The notes under the pieces were generated by a model. That model made no database searches. It was given only the letters and a program-made list of their open reading frames with translations, and was not told where the DNA came from. The position numbers and the translations under genes were made by a program. From the NCBI GenBank assembly GCA_025655595.1, contig JAHXIO010000002.1, positions 124,001 through 188,000 on the forward strand: a DNA stretch of 64,000 bases, written 5' to 3'. The stretch comes from Candidatus Thiodiazotropha sp. (ex Monitilora ramsayi). Lineage in GTDB: Bacteria > Pseudomonadota > Gammaproteobacteria > Chromatiales > Chromatiaceae. Below are positions 27,518 through 38,000 of the stretch, one piece after another; positions within the stretch are counted from its first letter, which is position 1; every line of letters starts with the position of its first letter.

Positions 27518-30500
27518 TCGATTGGTTCGGACGACACCCCACAGCGGCCAATCTGCTCATGGCCGCGATCATGCTGCTGGGACTGACCGCCCTGCCCGGT
27601 CTGCAGCGTGAAACCCTTCCCGAAATTCAAAACGACGAGGTGGAGATCCGAATCGTCTACAAGGGCGCCACGGCGGACGATGTGGAGGATGCCATCTGCC
27701 GCCGGCTGGAAGATGCCCTCGAAGGCATCAGCGACCTGGATGAGATGCGCTGTGAATCCCGCGAGGGCGTGGGTGTCGCCACCGCCGTCATGATCGAGAG
27801 TGCCGACATGGCCCGCTTTCTCGATGACGTGAATGCGGAAGTCGACGCCATCGATGATTTCCCCGATCAGGCTGAACTACCGGTCATCAAGGAGCTGGGT
27901 CGCACGGAACCCGTCATCTCCATCGCCGTGACAGGCCCGGAAGATCCCGTAGCTCTCAAGGCCTATGCAGAAAGCCTGAAGTCCCGCCTGTTGGCCGGGG
28001 AGGATATTGCCGAAGTCACCATCGACGGCTTTTCCGACCACCATATCCGTATCGAAATTCCCGACTGGCGATTGCGTCAGTTTGGCCTGTCGGCGAGTGA
28101 TATCGCCAATGCGGTGGGCCGTCACAGTGTCGGCACACCCGCAGGTCGTCTCGAAGGCGAGCACGAAGACATTTTGATCCGCTTTGACGATCAGCGTAAG
28201 CAGGCGGATGAGTTCTATGATCTGACGGTGATCTCCGGCAGCAGCGGTGCCACCATTCGCCTTGGCGACATCGCGAAGATCACCGACCGCTTCGACCGCA
28301 ACGAAGAGAAGATCACCTTAAACGGCGAACGCGCAGCGGTATTGAATATCGCCAAGACACGATCCCAGGATATCCTCGAGGTCCTCGACACCATAGAAAG
28401 TTTCGTCGGGAAGGAGAATCAAAGCGCCCCTCAGGGGATACAGCTCACCCTCACACAGGACCGGGCTTCGGTGGTGCAGGACCGGCTCGACATGCTGGTG
28501 CGAAACGGCGCACAGGGATTGCTGGCGGTCTTCATGGTGCTGTGGCTATTCTTCAGTTTCCGCTACAGCTTCTGGGTCACCATGGGCCTGCCGGTCTCCT
28601 TTCTCGGCGCCCTCTTCGTCCTGCCCATGGTCGGCGTCACCATCAATATGATCTCCATGGTCGGTCTGCTGATCGGTATCGGTCTGCTGATGGACGACGC
28701 CATCGTGATCGCTGAGAATATCGCCTCGCGCATGGCCAAGGGCGACACCCCCCTGCACGCAGCCATTACCGGCGTCACCCAGGTGTTGCCGGGTATCGCC
28801 TCCTCCTTCGCCACCACCCTAATGGTGTTCGGCTCACTTGCCTTCATCACCGGCGACATCGGACAGATCCTCCGCATCATGCCAATCGTGCTGATCATCG
28901 TGATCAGTGTCAGTCTGTTGGAGGCGTTTCTGATCTTGCCCCATCATTTGAGCCACTCGCTTGCCCACATGAAAAAGCGTCAGCCCTCTCGCTTTCGGCA
29001 GGGATTTGAGGATCGGTTCAATCGGCTTCGAGAAAAAGGCTTCGGCCCGCTTCTCGATCGTGCCATTGAGTACCGTTATCTCACCCTCGGCTTTGTCTTG
29101 ATGCTGCTGATCCTCTCCATCGCCATGCCGGTGGGAGGCAAACTGAAGTTTGTCGGCTTCCCCGACCTGGACGGCGACGTGGTCGAGGCCCGCGTCCTGC
29201 TGCCGCAGGGCACTCCGCTGGCCCAGACAGAAGCGGTGGTCGAGAAGATCACCCAGGCGCTGAAACGGACCAACCAGGCCTTTATGCCCGATCAGCCGGA
29301 CTCCCAACCGCTGGTGCGGAACATCACCGTCATTCACGGCCAGAATCCGGACGCCTACGAAACCGGTCCCCATGTGGCACGGGTTGTGGCGGACCTGCTC
29401 GGTGCCGAAGTGCGAAATGCCAAACTGGACGACGTGATCAATCTTTGGCGTAAAGAGACCGGCGAACTCACCGATGTCATTTCGGTCAAGTTTACCGAGC
29501 CCACCTTCGGACCCGGTGGCCGACCGATCGATCTACGCCTGCTGGGTTACGATCTGGATCGCCTGAAATTGGCATCGAACGAACTGCAGCAGTGGCTTAA
29601 CAGTTACCGTGGTGTCAACGATTTGAGTGACGATCTGCGTCCCGGCAAACGGGAATTCAGGCTCCATCTGAAACCGGGAGCGGGCGCGTTGGGGCTCGAT
29701 GCCCGAAGTGTCGCGGACCAAGTCAGAGCGGCCTATCAGGGCATCAAGATCGACGAGTATCCGGTAGGGCCCGAGACCTATGAGGTCAACCTTAGATTGA
29801 CCGAGGATGACCGAACCAATGCGGAAGACCTCTACAATCTCAGCATCACCGGACCGAACGGCTCCCTTATACCCCTCTCCGCTGTTGCCGATATCGAGGA
29901 GGTCCGGGGATGGGCACGCATCAACCGGGTCGACCGGCAGCGGGCGGTCACGATCCAGGGAGACGTAGACCGCGCGCTGGTCAACGCCCAGGAGCTGCTG
30001 GGTCTGGCCAACGCCACATTTATCCCCGGGTTGCTGGAGCGCTATCCCGATATCCAGTATGACGTCCAGGGAGAGAGTAAAGAGTCGGCGAAGACCGGCC
30101 AGTCCATCGTTCGCAATGTGTTGCTGGGACTGATCGGCGTTTACATGCTGCTGGCATTGCAGTTCAAGGGCTATATGGCACCGCTGACAGTGATGATCGT
30201 CATCCCCTCGGCATTGATCGGCGTAGTCTTCGGCCACATGGCACTCGGCCTGGACCTGACCATGCCCAGTATCGTCGGTATGGCCTCACTCTTCGGTGTA
30301 GTGGTTAACGACTCCATTCTGTTGGTGGTCTTCATCCGGGACGCCAGGGCAAGGGGTACCGAGGTGGTCATTGCCGCCAAGGAGGCCGCCCGTGCCCGCT
30401 TCAGGCCGATTCTGCTGACGTCGATCAGTACCATCGCCGGATTGACACCGCTGTTGCTGGAGAAAAGCCTGCAGGCACAGATTCTCATTCCCTTGGCCGC

Positions 30501-30657
30501 CAGTATCGCCTTCGGTCTGACCGCAGCCACCATGGTGGCACTCTTTCTGGTGCCCTCGGTCTACTGCATCCTGGACGACTTCGATCTGTTGGGAAAACTC
30601 CACGACGAGACGGATCAGGATGAGGTGAATGGCTCAACTTCACACAGCGGCGCTTGA
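27514..30657 (+). CDS. RND efflux transporter permease (AcrB/HAE1 superfamily), pump 2
   Basis: A 1047-residue twelve-helix inner-membrane exporter. The TM4 relay reads GLLIGIGLLMDDAIVIAENI with the D-D pair typical of AcrB-like pumps. The second half shows IVGMASLFGVVVNDSILLVVFIRDA. The N-terminus MIDWFGRHPTAANLLMAAIML matches the HAE1 type. It forms an operon with the TetR regulator and adaptor, sharing a four-base overlap with the latter, and probably expels the ligand sensed by the repressor. The outer-membrane partner must come from elsewhere, possibly the tolC at 7.4-8.8 kb. Confidence 0.94.
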   Translation: MIDWFGRHPTAANLLMAAIMLLGLTALPGLQRETLPEIQNDEVEIRIVYKGATADDVEDAICRRLEDALEGISDLDEMRCESREGVGVATAVMIESADMARFLDDVNAEVDAIDDFPDQAELPVIKELGRTEPVISIAVTGPEDPVALKAYAESLKSRLLAGEDIAEVTIDGFSDHHIRIEIPDWRLRQFGLSASDIANAVGRHSVGTPAGRLEGEHEDILIRFDDQRKQADEFYDLTVISGSSGATIRLGDIAKITDRFDRNEEKITLNGERAAVLNIAKTRSQDILEVLDTIESFVGKENQSAPQGIQLTLTQDRASVVQDRLDMLVRNGAQGLLAVFMVLWLFFSFRYSFWVTMGLPVSFLGALFVLPMVGVTINMISMVGLLIGIGLLMDDAIVIAENIASRMAKGDTPLHAAITGVTQVLPGIASSFATTLMVFGSLAFITGDIGQILRIMPIVLIIVISVSLLEAFLILPHHLSHSLAHMKKRQPSRFRQGFEDRFNRLREKGFGPLLDRAIEYRYLTLGFVLMLLILSIAMPVGGKLKFVGFPDLDGDVVEARVLLPQGTPLAQTEAVVEKITQALKRTNQAFMPDQPDSQPLVRNITVIHGQNPDAYETGPHVARVVADLLGAEVRNAKLDDVINLWRKETGELTDVISVKFTEPTFGPGGRPIDLRLLGYDLDRLKLASNELQQWLNSYRGVNDLSDDLRPGKREFRLHLKPGAGALGLDARSVADQVRAAYQGIKIDEYPVGPETYEVNLRLTEDDRTNAEDLYNLSITGPNGSLIPLSAVADIEEVRGWARINRVDRQRAVTIQGDVDRALVNAQELLGLANATFIPGLLERYPDIQYDVQGESKESAKTGQSIVRNVLLGLIGVYMLLALQFKGYMAPLTVMIVIPSALIGVVFGHMALGLDLTMPSIVGMASLFGVVVNDSILLVVFIRDARARGTEVVIAAKEAARARFRPILLTSISTIAGLTPLLLEKSLQAQILIPLAASIAFGLTAATMVALFLVPSVYCILDDFDLLGKLHDETDQDEVNGSTSHSGA

Positions 30658-30778
30658 ATCACGCAAATTGAGGATTCCTCAAGGTGAGCAGTTGCCACGC
30701 TTGCTCAAGAAAATGAGCAAGCGTGCGCTAACCATTTCATCCGGCCAAGTTTCGCCGCCACCATAAAACCGAATAAGA

Positions 30779-31378
30779 ATGAAAAAGGGACAACTCTTCT
30801 ATCTGATGGGTGCATCCGGCGTCGGCAAGGACAGCCTGCTGCACTATCTGCAAACCCATTTGGCCCCTTCAGCCAGGGTCATGGTGCCGAGACGCTACAT
30901 CACGAGAAATACCCACCTGGGTGGCGAACCCCATATCGAGATCACCCCGGAGGCCTTTACACGGCGGGTTGCCGAAGGTGGCTTCGCCATGCACTGGCAG
31001 AGCCACGGATACGCCTACGGTATCAGCATTGAAATCGACCGGTGGCTGAGCGACGGCTGCCAGGTCGTGGTAAACGGCTCCCGCAACTACCTGGAGACGG
31101 CCCGCGACCGCTACCCGGATCTGAAACCGATTTTGATCACAGTCTCCCACGATAAGCTGTATGAACGACTCACGTTGCGCGGCAGGGAGAGCCACGATGA
31201 GATTAAAAAACGCCTGCTGCGGGCCGAAGCACTCGATCGTACTCTCGCCGACTCGGAACTGATCCGGTTGAGCAATGATGGCCCCCTGTCCGATGCGGGC
31301 GAGCACTTGATGAAACTGATCCTGGATAACGAAACGTCTGACACTGATAGTCTCCACCGGACTGTTGCAATAGCGTAG
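30779..31378 (+). CDS. phnN: Ribose 1,5-bisphosphate phosphokinase
   Basis: A 199-residue PhnN-type kinase of the guanylate-kinase fold. It converts ribose 1,5-bisphosphate to PRPP with ATP, a step used when the C-P lyase pathway recycles phosphonate carbon. The P-loop is GASGVGKDS at residues 11-19; RRYITR and the lid region RLTLRGRESHDEIKKRL are also present. No other phn gene is visible here, so it may act in nucleotide salvage or with phn genes elsewhere. Its ribosome site is weak. A T-rich-tailed hairpin lies downstream. Confidence 0.88.
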   Translation: MKKGQLFYLMGASGVGKDSLLHYLQTHLAPSARVMVPRRYITRNTHLGGEPHIEITPEAFTRRVAEGGFAMHWQSHGYAYGISIEIDRWLSDGCQVVVNGSRNYLETARDRYPDLKPILITVSHDKLYERLTLRGRESHDEIKKRLLRAEALDRTLADSELIRLSNDGPLSDAGEHLMKLILDNETSDTDSLHRTVAIA

Positions 31379-31492
31379 GTCTGTGATCGACTGTCTATGG
31401 ATTTAACTCCAATGCCGGACCGATTGCTGGTGACATCACTCCTTCCACGTTCAGCCCACACGCCTAACTAATACCCTCATCAGACATTTCTA

Positions 31493-31523
31493 AGCCCCCA
31501 CAACGGGAATATAGGGGGCTTTT
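31493..31523 (+). terminator. Intrinsic terminator after phnN
   Basis: Stem AGCCCCC (31493-31499) pairs with GGGGGCT (31514-31520) around a 14-base loop, ending in TTTT. It stands 115 bases after the phnN stop and isolates phnN from the SulP-DAB operon. Confidence 0.65.
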
Positions 31524-31751
31524 CACTTTCATTTTTACGGGTTCTCCTTTAATATAAGGGATTCATAATATTGGGGCCGCAACGGCTCCAGGTTAAAATC
31601 AACAGCTTACGAGCAGTTCGATAACGCCTCCGCGAAAATCAACTGTGAACGGATTTTGCGTCGTCCGCCTTGGACTCTATCAATCGATTCCGAGTGCGCC
31701 ATTCGGGGTACGACGCAGAGGGTAAGCGACCAAACCCAGGGTGATCGAAAA
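31524..31751 (+). promoter_or_regulatory. Leader region of the SulP-DAB operon
   Basis: This region between the phnN terminator and the SulP start should hold the operon promoter. An A/T-rich segment at about 31548-31572 (with TATAAG and TAATAT elements) is the best candidate for the -10 region, but I cannot assign a convincing -35. From 31656 the frame is open in phase with SulP, but those codons lack SulP homology. Confidence 0.35.
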
Positions 31752-33515
31752 ATGTGGCAGCATGTACTGAGTCTTATGGCCGGATGGAAAAAGGCCTTTA
31801 TCCCCTTCCTGGACTGGATCGGCGAACTGAAAAACAAAGACACGGTACGAGCGGATGTGGTGGCCGGCATCACAGTGGCACTGGTCCTGGTGCCCCAGTC
31901 GATGGCTTACGCCCAGCTTGCGGGTCTGCCGGTCTATTACGGTCTCTACGCCTCCTTCCTGCCGCCAATGATCGCCGCCTTCTTCGGCTCCTCGAGACAG
32001 TTGGCCACCGGGCCCGTCGCCGTTGTATCGCTGATGACCGCCGCCGCCCTGGAACCCCTGGCGACCTCTCCCGACACCTATCTCGCCTATGCCATGCTGC
32101 TGGCCCTGATGGTGGGACTGTTCCAGCTGTTCCTCGGTCTGTTCAAACTTGGCGTACTGGTGGACTTTCTCTCACACCCGGTTGTGGTGGGCTTTACCAA
32201 TGCGGGTGCGCTGATCATTGCCACTTCCCAGTTGGGCAAGGTTTTCGGCGTCTTCGCGGAACGAGCGGAGCACCACTATGAAACGGTCTGGAATACGATC
32301 CTGGCCGCCGTTGAGGGGACACACTTCCCAACCCTGATGATCGCCATAATGGCCTTTGGCATCATGTGGGGCATCAAACGGTTCTACCCGGCACTGCCCG
32401 GCGTCCTGATCGCCGTGGTAATCACAACACTGCTCTCCTGGATGACCGGTTTTGGCGAAGCCGGCGGTAAAGTGGTCGGCACCATACCGGATGGGTTGCC
32501 GCCCTTCTCCATCCCGGTCATGGATGTCACCACGATCTGGTCACTGATCCCCACCGCCATCACCATCTCCCTGATCGGTTTCATGGAGGCGATCTCCATC
32601 GCCAAGGCCATGGCGGCCCAGACCCGGCAAAGACTCAACGCCAATCAGGAGCTGATTGGACAGGGTCTCTCCAACGTATTTTCCGGTGTCTTCTCCGGCT
32701 ATCCGGTTTCGGGCTCCTTTTCACGCTCGGCGGTCAACATCAACGCGGGCGCCATCACCGGCTTCTCATCCATCGTCACCGGTGCGGTGGTGGGCATCAC
32801 CCTGATATTCCTGACACCGCTGCTCTTCCACCTGCCCCAGGCCACCCTGGCGGCGGTGATCATCATGGCGGTGATCAACCTGATCAAGATTGAACCGATC
32901 ATCCATGCCTGGAAGGCGCAGCCGCACGACGCCATCGTGGCCGTGGTCACCTTCGTGCTGACACTGGTTTTCGCTCCCCATCTCGACAAGGGCATCATCA
33001 TCGGCGTGCTGCTCTCGCTGGGACTCTTCCTCTGGCGCACCATGCGTCCCCGTTTCGCTCAACTCTCCCGCTACGAAGACGGCACCATGCGTGACATCCG
33101 GGTGCATCCGCTGCCGACCAGCCCCGTCATCTCCGTCGTCCGCTTCGACGGCTCCCTCTACTTTGCCAGTGCCGGTTACTTCGAAACCAAGATGCTGGGC
33201 ATCGTAGCGAGCAATCCCGACCTGAAATACATCATTCTTGACGGTGAGGGCATCAACCAGATCGACGCCACCGGCGAAGAGGTGCTGCACCATCTATGGG
33301 AACGCCTGCAGGCCCAGGGAATCACTCTGGTGGTGGCGCGCATGAAGAAGCAGTTTATGGACACCATCCGCAGAACCGGTCTGCGCGAGAAGATGGGGGA
33401 CAACTTCTACTCTCGCATCGGTTTGGCGCTGAACTATGTGTGGAATCAACTGGGGGACACCTACGACCGGGAGACCTGCCCACTGCGTAGCCCTGAAAAC
33501 GTCGACAAAGCCTGA
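31752..33515 (+). CDS. SulP-family anion transporter with STAS domain, candidate bicarbonate transporter
   Basis: A 587-residue SLC26/SulP protein. The start ATG 31752 is chosen (AGGGTGAT seven bases upstream); longer upstream versions add non-homologous residues. The first helices contain DVVAGITVALVLVPQSMAYAQLAGLP, the classic SulP signature. The hydrophobic part has about 10-14 helices, and a cytoplasmic STAS domain follows at about 445-560 (VVRFDGSLYFASAGYFE, IILDGEGINQIDATGEE). SulP proteins carry sulfate or bicarbonate. The position 69 bases upstream of a DAB locus favours a bicarbonate role, but in a sulfur oxidiser sulfate remains possible. Confidence 0.88.
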   Translation: MWQHVLSLMAGWKKAFIPFLDWIGELKNKDTVRADVVAGITVALVLVPQSMAYAQLAGLPVYYGLYASFLPPMIAAFFGSSRQLATGPVAVVSLMTAAALEPLATSPDTYLAYAMLLALMVGLFQLFLGLFKLGVLVDFLSHPVVVGFTNAGALIIATSQLGKVFGVFAERAEHHYETVWNTILAAVEGTHFPTLMIAIMAFGIMWGIKRFYPALPGVLIAVVITTLLSWMTGFGEAGGKVVGTIPDGLPPFSIPVMDVTTIWSLIPTAITISLIGFMEAISIAKAMAAQTRQRLNANQELIGQGLSNVFSGVFSGYPVSGSFSRSAVNINAGAITGFSSIVTGAVVGITLIFLTPLLFHLPQATLAAVIIMAVINLIKIEPIIHAWKAQPHDAIVAVVTFVLTLVFAPHLDKGIIIGVLLSLGLFLWRTMRPRFAQLSRYEDGTMRDIRVHPLPTSPVISVVRFDGSLYFASAGYFETKMLGIVASNPDLKYIILDGEGINQIDATGEEVLHHLWERLQAQGITLVVARMKKQFMDTIRRTGLREKMGDNFYSRIGLALNYVWNQLGDTYDRETCPLRSPENVDKA

Positions 33516-33584
33516 CACCGATGCCGGTATGTAGGTCAACGCGGCCTTTCCCACCCAGCAAGTTGTATCGCCGGGTGAGCTGCC

Positions 33585-35048
33585 ATGCCTAGTCTCAGCT
33601 ACTTACTGCTGGCGCCTCTGGTCGGTGCCCTGGTGATCGCGTTTCTTCCCCGCTCGGATTCGGGCGGCGCGATTCGCGCCACTGCGCTCCTGGCCTCGGG
33701 CATCACACTGATACTGTCCTGGACCTATCTACTCGAATTCGATATCAACCAGCCCGGCCTGCAATTTCTGCAGGAGGTTGCCTGGCATACCCGCCTTGGC
33801 AGCTCCTTCGCGCTGGGCCTCGACGGCTTCTCCTATCCCATGGTGCTGCTGGCCACGCTGCTCAGCTTTGTCGCCCTGCTCGCCTCCGCCAGTGTTAAAA
33901 CACGGATCAAAGGTTACTACATCCTGGTCTTACTGCTTGAGACCGCCATGCTCGGGGTCTTCATGGCGCAGGACTGGTCACTCTTCTACATCTTCTGGGA
34001 ACTGACCCTGATCCCCCTCTTCTTCCTGATCGACCGCTGGGGAGGGAAAAACCGTCACGGTGCCGCACTCAATTTCGTGCTCTATACCATGGGCGGATCA
34101 GTCTTTATGCTGATCAGCCTGTTGGTACTTTTTGACGCCGTGCCCGGACACTCCTTCTCCATGGCGGCGATGGCGGAGAGCGGCCGTGGACTGCCGCAGC
34201 ACACCCAGGTATTGATTTTCCTCGGCTTCCTGATCGGATTCGGCGTCAAGATGCCGATCTTTCCCCTACACGGATGGCTCCCGCTTGCCCACGTGGAGGC
34301 GCCCAGTCCCATCTCGATCCTGCTCTCTGGTATTCTGCTGAAAATGGGCTCTTACGGCCTTTTACGTGCCGCCGGCATGCTGCCGGACGCGGTGGAGACT
34401 CTGCAGGGCCTGCTGGCGGTGTTGGCCTTCGTCAGCCTGATTTACGGTGGCTTGCTGGCCTGGCGGCACAGCGATCTCAAGGCGATGATCGCCTACTCGT
34501 CCATCAGTCACATGGGCGTGGTACTGCTCGGCATCGCCGCCCTCAATCTGGCGGGGTTGCACGGTGCACTGATGCAGATGGTCGCCCACGGCCTGGTTGC
34601 CGGTTCCCTCTTTCTGCTGATCGGCCTTCTCTATGAACGGACCAAGACCCGGGATGTGACCCACTACAGCTCCCTGGTCCGGGTCACCCCCAGATTTGCC
34701 TTTTTCACCACCTTCGCCTTCATCTCCGCTGTCTCCCTGCCCGGCACCGCAGGCTTCGTTGCAGAGCTGAATGCGCTGATCGGCGGATTCGCCCGCTGGG
34801 GCTGGGTTGCCGCCCTGCTGACGGTGGGCGTGTTACTGAGTGCAGCCTACGCGGTGCGATCTATCAGTCAACTTTTCACGGGTCCGGTCCGTCCGGGCAT
34901 GCGCGAGGTGGAGGACCTGAAACCGGTGGAGCTGCTGGCGGCGGGCACCCTGGCCGCCGGTACCCTGATCCTGGGTTTCATGCCGAGCCCGGTACTCGAC
35001 CTGGTGAACGCCTCCGCCACCCAACTCGCCCTGCTGTTCAACCCCTGA
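33585..35048 (+). CDS. NuoM-like proton-channel subunit A of the extended DAB locus
   Basis: A 487-residue inner-membrane protein with about 14 helices of the PF00361 antiporter-like family. The ion-path residues of NuoM are kept: glutamate in FYIFWELTLIPLFFLI (TM5), lysine in GVKMPIFPLHGWLP (TM7), lysine in LLKMGSYGLLR (TM8) and glutamate in GFVAELNAL (TM12). GGGTGAG precedes the ATG by six bases. It lies between SulP and dabA, 16 bases before dabA. No other Complex I gene is present, so it is not part of a nuo operon. It probably conducts protons (or Na+) to power the DabA reaction, which is an inference from context. Confidence 0.85.
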   Translation: MPSLSYLLLAPLVGALVIAFLPRSDSGGAIRATALLASGITLILSWTYLLEFDINQPGLQFLQEVAWHTRLGSSFALGLDGFSYPMVLLATLLSFVALLASASVKTRIKGYYILVLLLETAMLGVFMAQDWSLFYIFWELTLIPLFFLIDRWGGKNRHGAALNFVLYTMGGSVFMLISLLVLFDAVPGHSFSMAAMAESGRGLPQHTQVLIFLGFLIGFGVKMPIFPLHGWLPLAHVEAPSPISILLSGILLKMGSYGLLRAAGMLPDAVETLQGLLAVLAFVSLIYGGLLAWRHSDLKAMIAYSSISHMGVVLLGIAALNLAGLHGALMQMVAHGLVAGSLFLLIGLLYERTKTRDVTHYSSLVRVTPRFAFFTTFAFISAVSLPGTAGFVAELNALIGGFARWGWVAALLTVGVLLSAAYAVRSISQLFTGPVRPGMREVEDLKPVELLAAGTLAAGTLILGFMPSPVLDLVNASATQLALLFNP

Positions 35049-35064
35049 TGACGGTAACCGAGAA

Positions 35065-38000
35065 ATGAGTGCACAACAAACCGGCAGCGGAGACATCAGA
35101 CAGCAGATTCGAGAGTCCCTCGAACATCTGGCCCATGTGCTGCCCGGTCAGGCACCAATCAAGGATTTCGTACACCACAACACCCTGCACGGTTATCAGC
35201 ACCTCCCCTTCCCCGAGGCCCTGGCGGCCGCCCGCCGCCTCACTGGGGCGAGGGGCTACCAGCCGTCGGAGAAGTACCGGGAATACTATCGGCAAGGGAG
35301 AATCTCCAAGGAAGATCTGCTGGCCAGCATCGACGACGACCCGACGCTTGAGGCGGGCGTCGCTATCGTCGAAGCGGGAGAGATCGTCATTCGGCGACGG
35401 GACATCTACCTCGCGGCGCTCTCCCTGCCGCTGCAACCGGTATCCGGCTGTCAGCTCACCTGGCAGATCGATGAGGCCGGTGCCCTGGAGAAGCTCAACG
35501 GCGATCTGCCGGGTGAGACCAGAAAACGGCTGCTGAATCGTGCTGAGGAGAGCGGACTCTGTTCCGAAACTGCTGTGACGTCCGATCTCTGGCAGGCCTG
35601 TCTCGAGGCCCTGCATCTACAAGGGACACAACCCCACCCGGAAGAGCTGCTCGACCTGGCTCCCGAGCAGGCGGAGACGATGCTGCACGACATGCTGGAT
35701 GACGCGACCAGCAACAATAACAGCAACGTTTCCACCGCCACCCAGCTCATGCGGCAGGCCGCCAACGACCGCCTGACCGAACAGATGGAGCGGATCGGCA
35801 AGGACCACAGTGTTCGCGATTTCCTGTTGGGTCTGACCGGGCATGATCTGATGGACGACATCCGTCCGCGACTGGTGAGGGAACTCTCCAATTTCCTCGA
35901 CCAGGGTATCGCCGGGTGGCAACCGAAAGGCCTGGATCAGGGTTTTTACGCCTACTGGTGCGCCCAGGTTGAGAACGACCCCAACTGGCTGATGCAGGGT
36001 ATCGAGGGCTGGCGACAGTATCTCGAACTGCTCCACACCGACCCCATGGACACCATCTTCAGTGAGATGCACCGGTTGGGACTACCGCAGGAGAGATGGG
36101 TCGCTTATCTTGAGCGGCTCGCCCTGGAACTGCCCGGCTGGTCGGGCATGGTGTTGTGGCGTCACAACCATCCGGGCTATGAGGATCTCACTGCGAAGAT
36201 CGATATGATCGACTACCTGGCGGTTCGCCTGGTGCTGGAGAGGATCTACGCGCACCACCTCTGCGCCAAGCTGTTTCAGATAGAGTCCAGCCTCGATATG
36301 TTGCGCTGGTATTTCCGCCGCAACCATGACGAGTTCAACGTACGGGAGGCGCTCTTCAACGGCCGCCTGCCCGAATACCTCGCCAGCCGTGCGCAGCGTG
36401 CCGTCCACGCCCCTCTCAGACAGTCGGCACCCGGCGCCAGGTCACCCTGGACACACCTCTCCCACCTGATCTGGACCTGGCGTCACAGCGGCATGGAGGA
36501 GAAGACCGACCAGCCCACCCTTTGTCAGGGCGCCTGGCCGCTGTTTCAGATCGCCCAACGCCTGGGCCTCTATGGCGGTAATGTGCGTACCCTCTCCGAC
36601 AAGCAGATCGAGACGATCTTCAACTGCCTGGACAGACTGGATGAAGATCGGGCCGGCTATCTCTGGCTGAAGGCCTACGAACGTCACTATCGCGAACAGA
36701 TTCTCAAGGCACTGTCGCAAAACCATAGTCGCGGCGCCTGGTCCGACAGAGAGCAGCAGCCTGCCGCGCAGCTGATCTTCTGCATGGACGACCGCGAAGA
36801 GGGCATCAGACGTCATCTCGAAGAGCTGCTGCCGGAGGTCGAGACCCTGGGTGCGGCCGCCCACTTCAACGTCCCCCACAACTGGCGCGGACTGGACGAC
36901 AGCGATGTCACCCCTCTGGCACCCGTGGTGCCGGCCCCGGTGATCCCCGTCCATGAGGTATGCGAACATCCCACGAGTAGTGACCGGGAAACGGGCAAAA
37001 CACACCAACAAAGGCAAAACCGATTGGCGCAGATCGGTGAGACGCTGCTGCAAGAAGGTCGGCGCGGTCTGCTGGTCCCCTCTATCATGGCGGCGATCAC
37101 AGCACCTTTTGCCCTCGCACACCTTTCCGGCAAGATCCTCATGCCACGCGCTTTCGGTCTCTTCCTGCAGCGAGCCAGAGAGTGGCTGGTGCAGCGAGTC
37201 TCTACAAAGATCGATTACATTGCCCCCAATGACAGCCCCGAAGCGACCGTGGAGTCTCCACGTTTGGGATTCACCGATACGGAGCAGGCCGACCGGGTGC
37301 AGACCCTGCTGAAAAATATCGGCCTGACCTACGGATTCTCTCCCCTGGTCGCCATCATCGGCCATGGCTCCCGCAACCAGAACAACCCCCACGCCTCCGC
37401 CTACAACTGCGGCGCCTGTGCGGGACACTTCAGTGGACCCAATGCCAGGCTGGTCGCCGCCATGGCCAATCGGGCCGAAGTTCGCGCCCTGCTGGCCGAT
37501 CGGGATATCCATATCCCGGCCGGGTCACATTTTATCGGCGGCGAGCACGACACCTGCAACGACGTCATCGCCTGGTACGACCTGGACGATGTACCCGCTG
37601 ATCTTCGCGATCATCTGCAGCATCTGCGAAACAAGCTACAGGAGGCGGCGAATCTGCATGCACAGGAGCGCTGTCGGCGCTTTGCCTCGGCGTCGGAGCG
37701 GCTCGATCCCGCTCGCGCCTACGCCCACGTCGCCGGCCGGGCCCTCGATTTCTCCCAGGCCCGTCCCGAGCTGGGTCATGCCACCAACGCCTGCGCCTTC
37801 TTCGGCCGCCGCAGTATGAGCCGGGGTGCCTTTTTCGACCGGCGCTCCTTTCTGATCTCCTATGACGCCACCCAGGATCCCAAAGGAGAGGTGCTGGAGA
37901 GACATCTCCTGATAAACGGTGCGGTGGGTGCTGGCATCAGTCTCGAGTACTACTTCTCCACGGTGGACAACGAGGGTTACGGCTGCGGCTCCAAGGTGAT

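Noticed and set aside
31656-31751. N-terminal extension of SulP
   Set aside because: The extra 32 residues lack SulP homology and a ribosome site; ATG 31752 has a good site.
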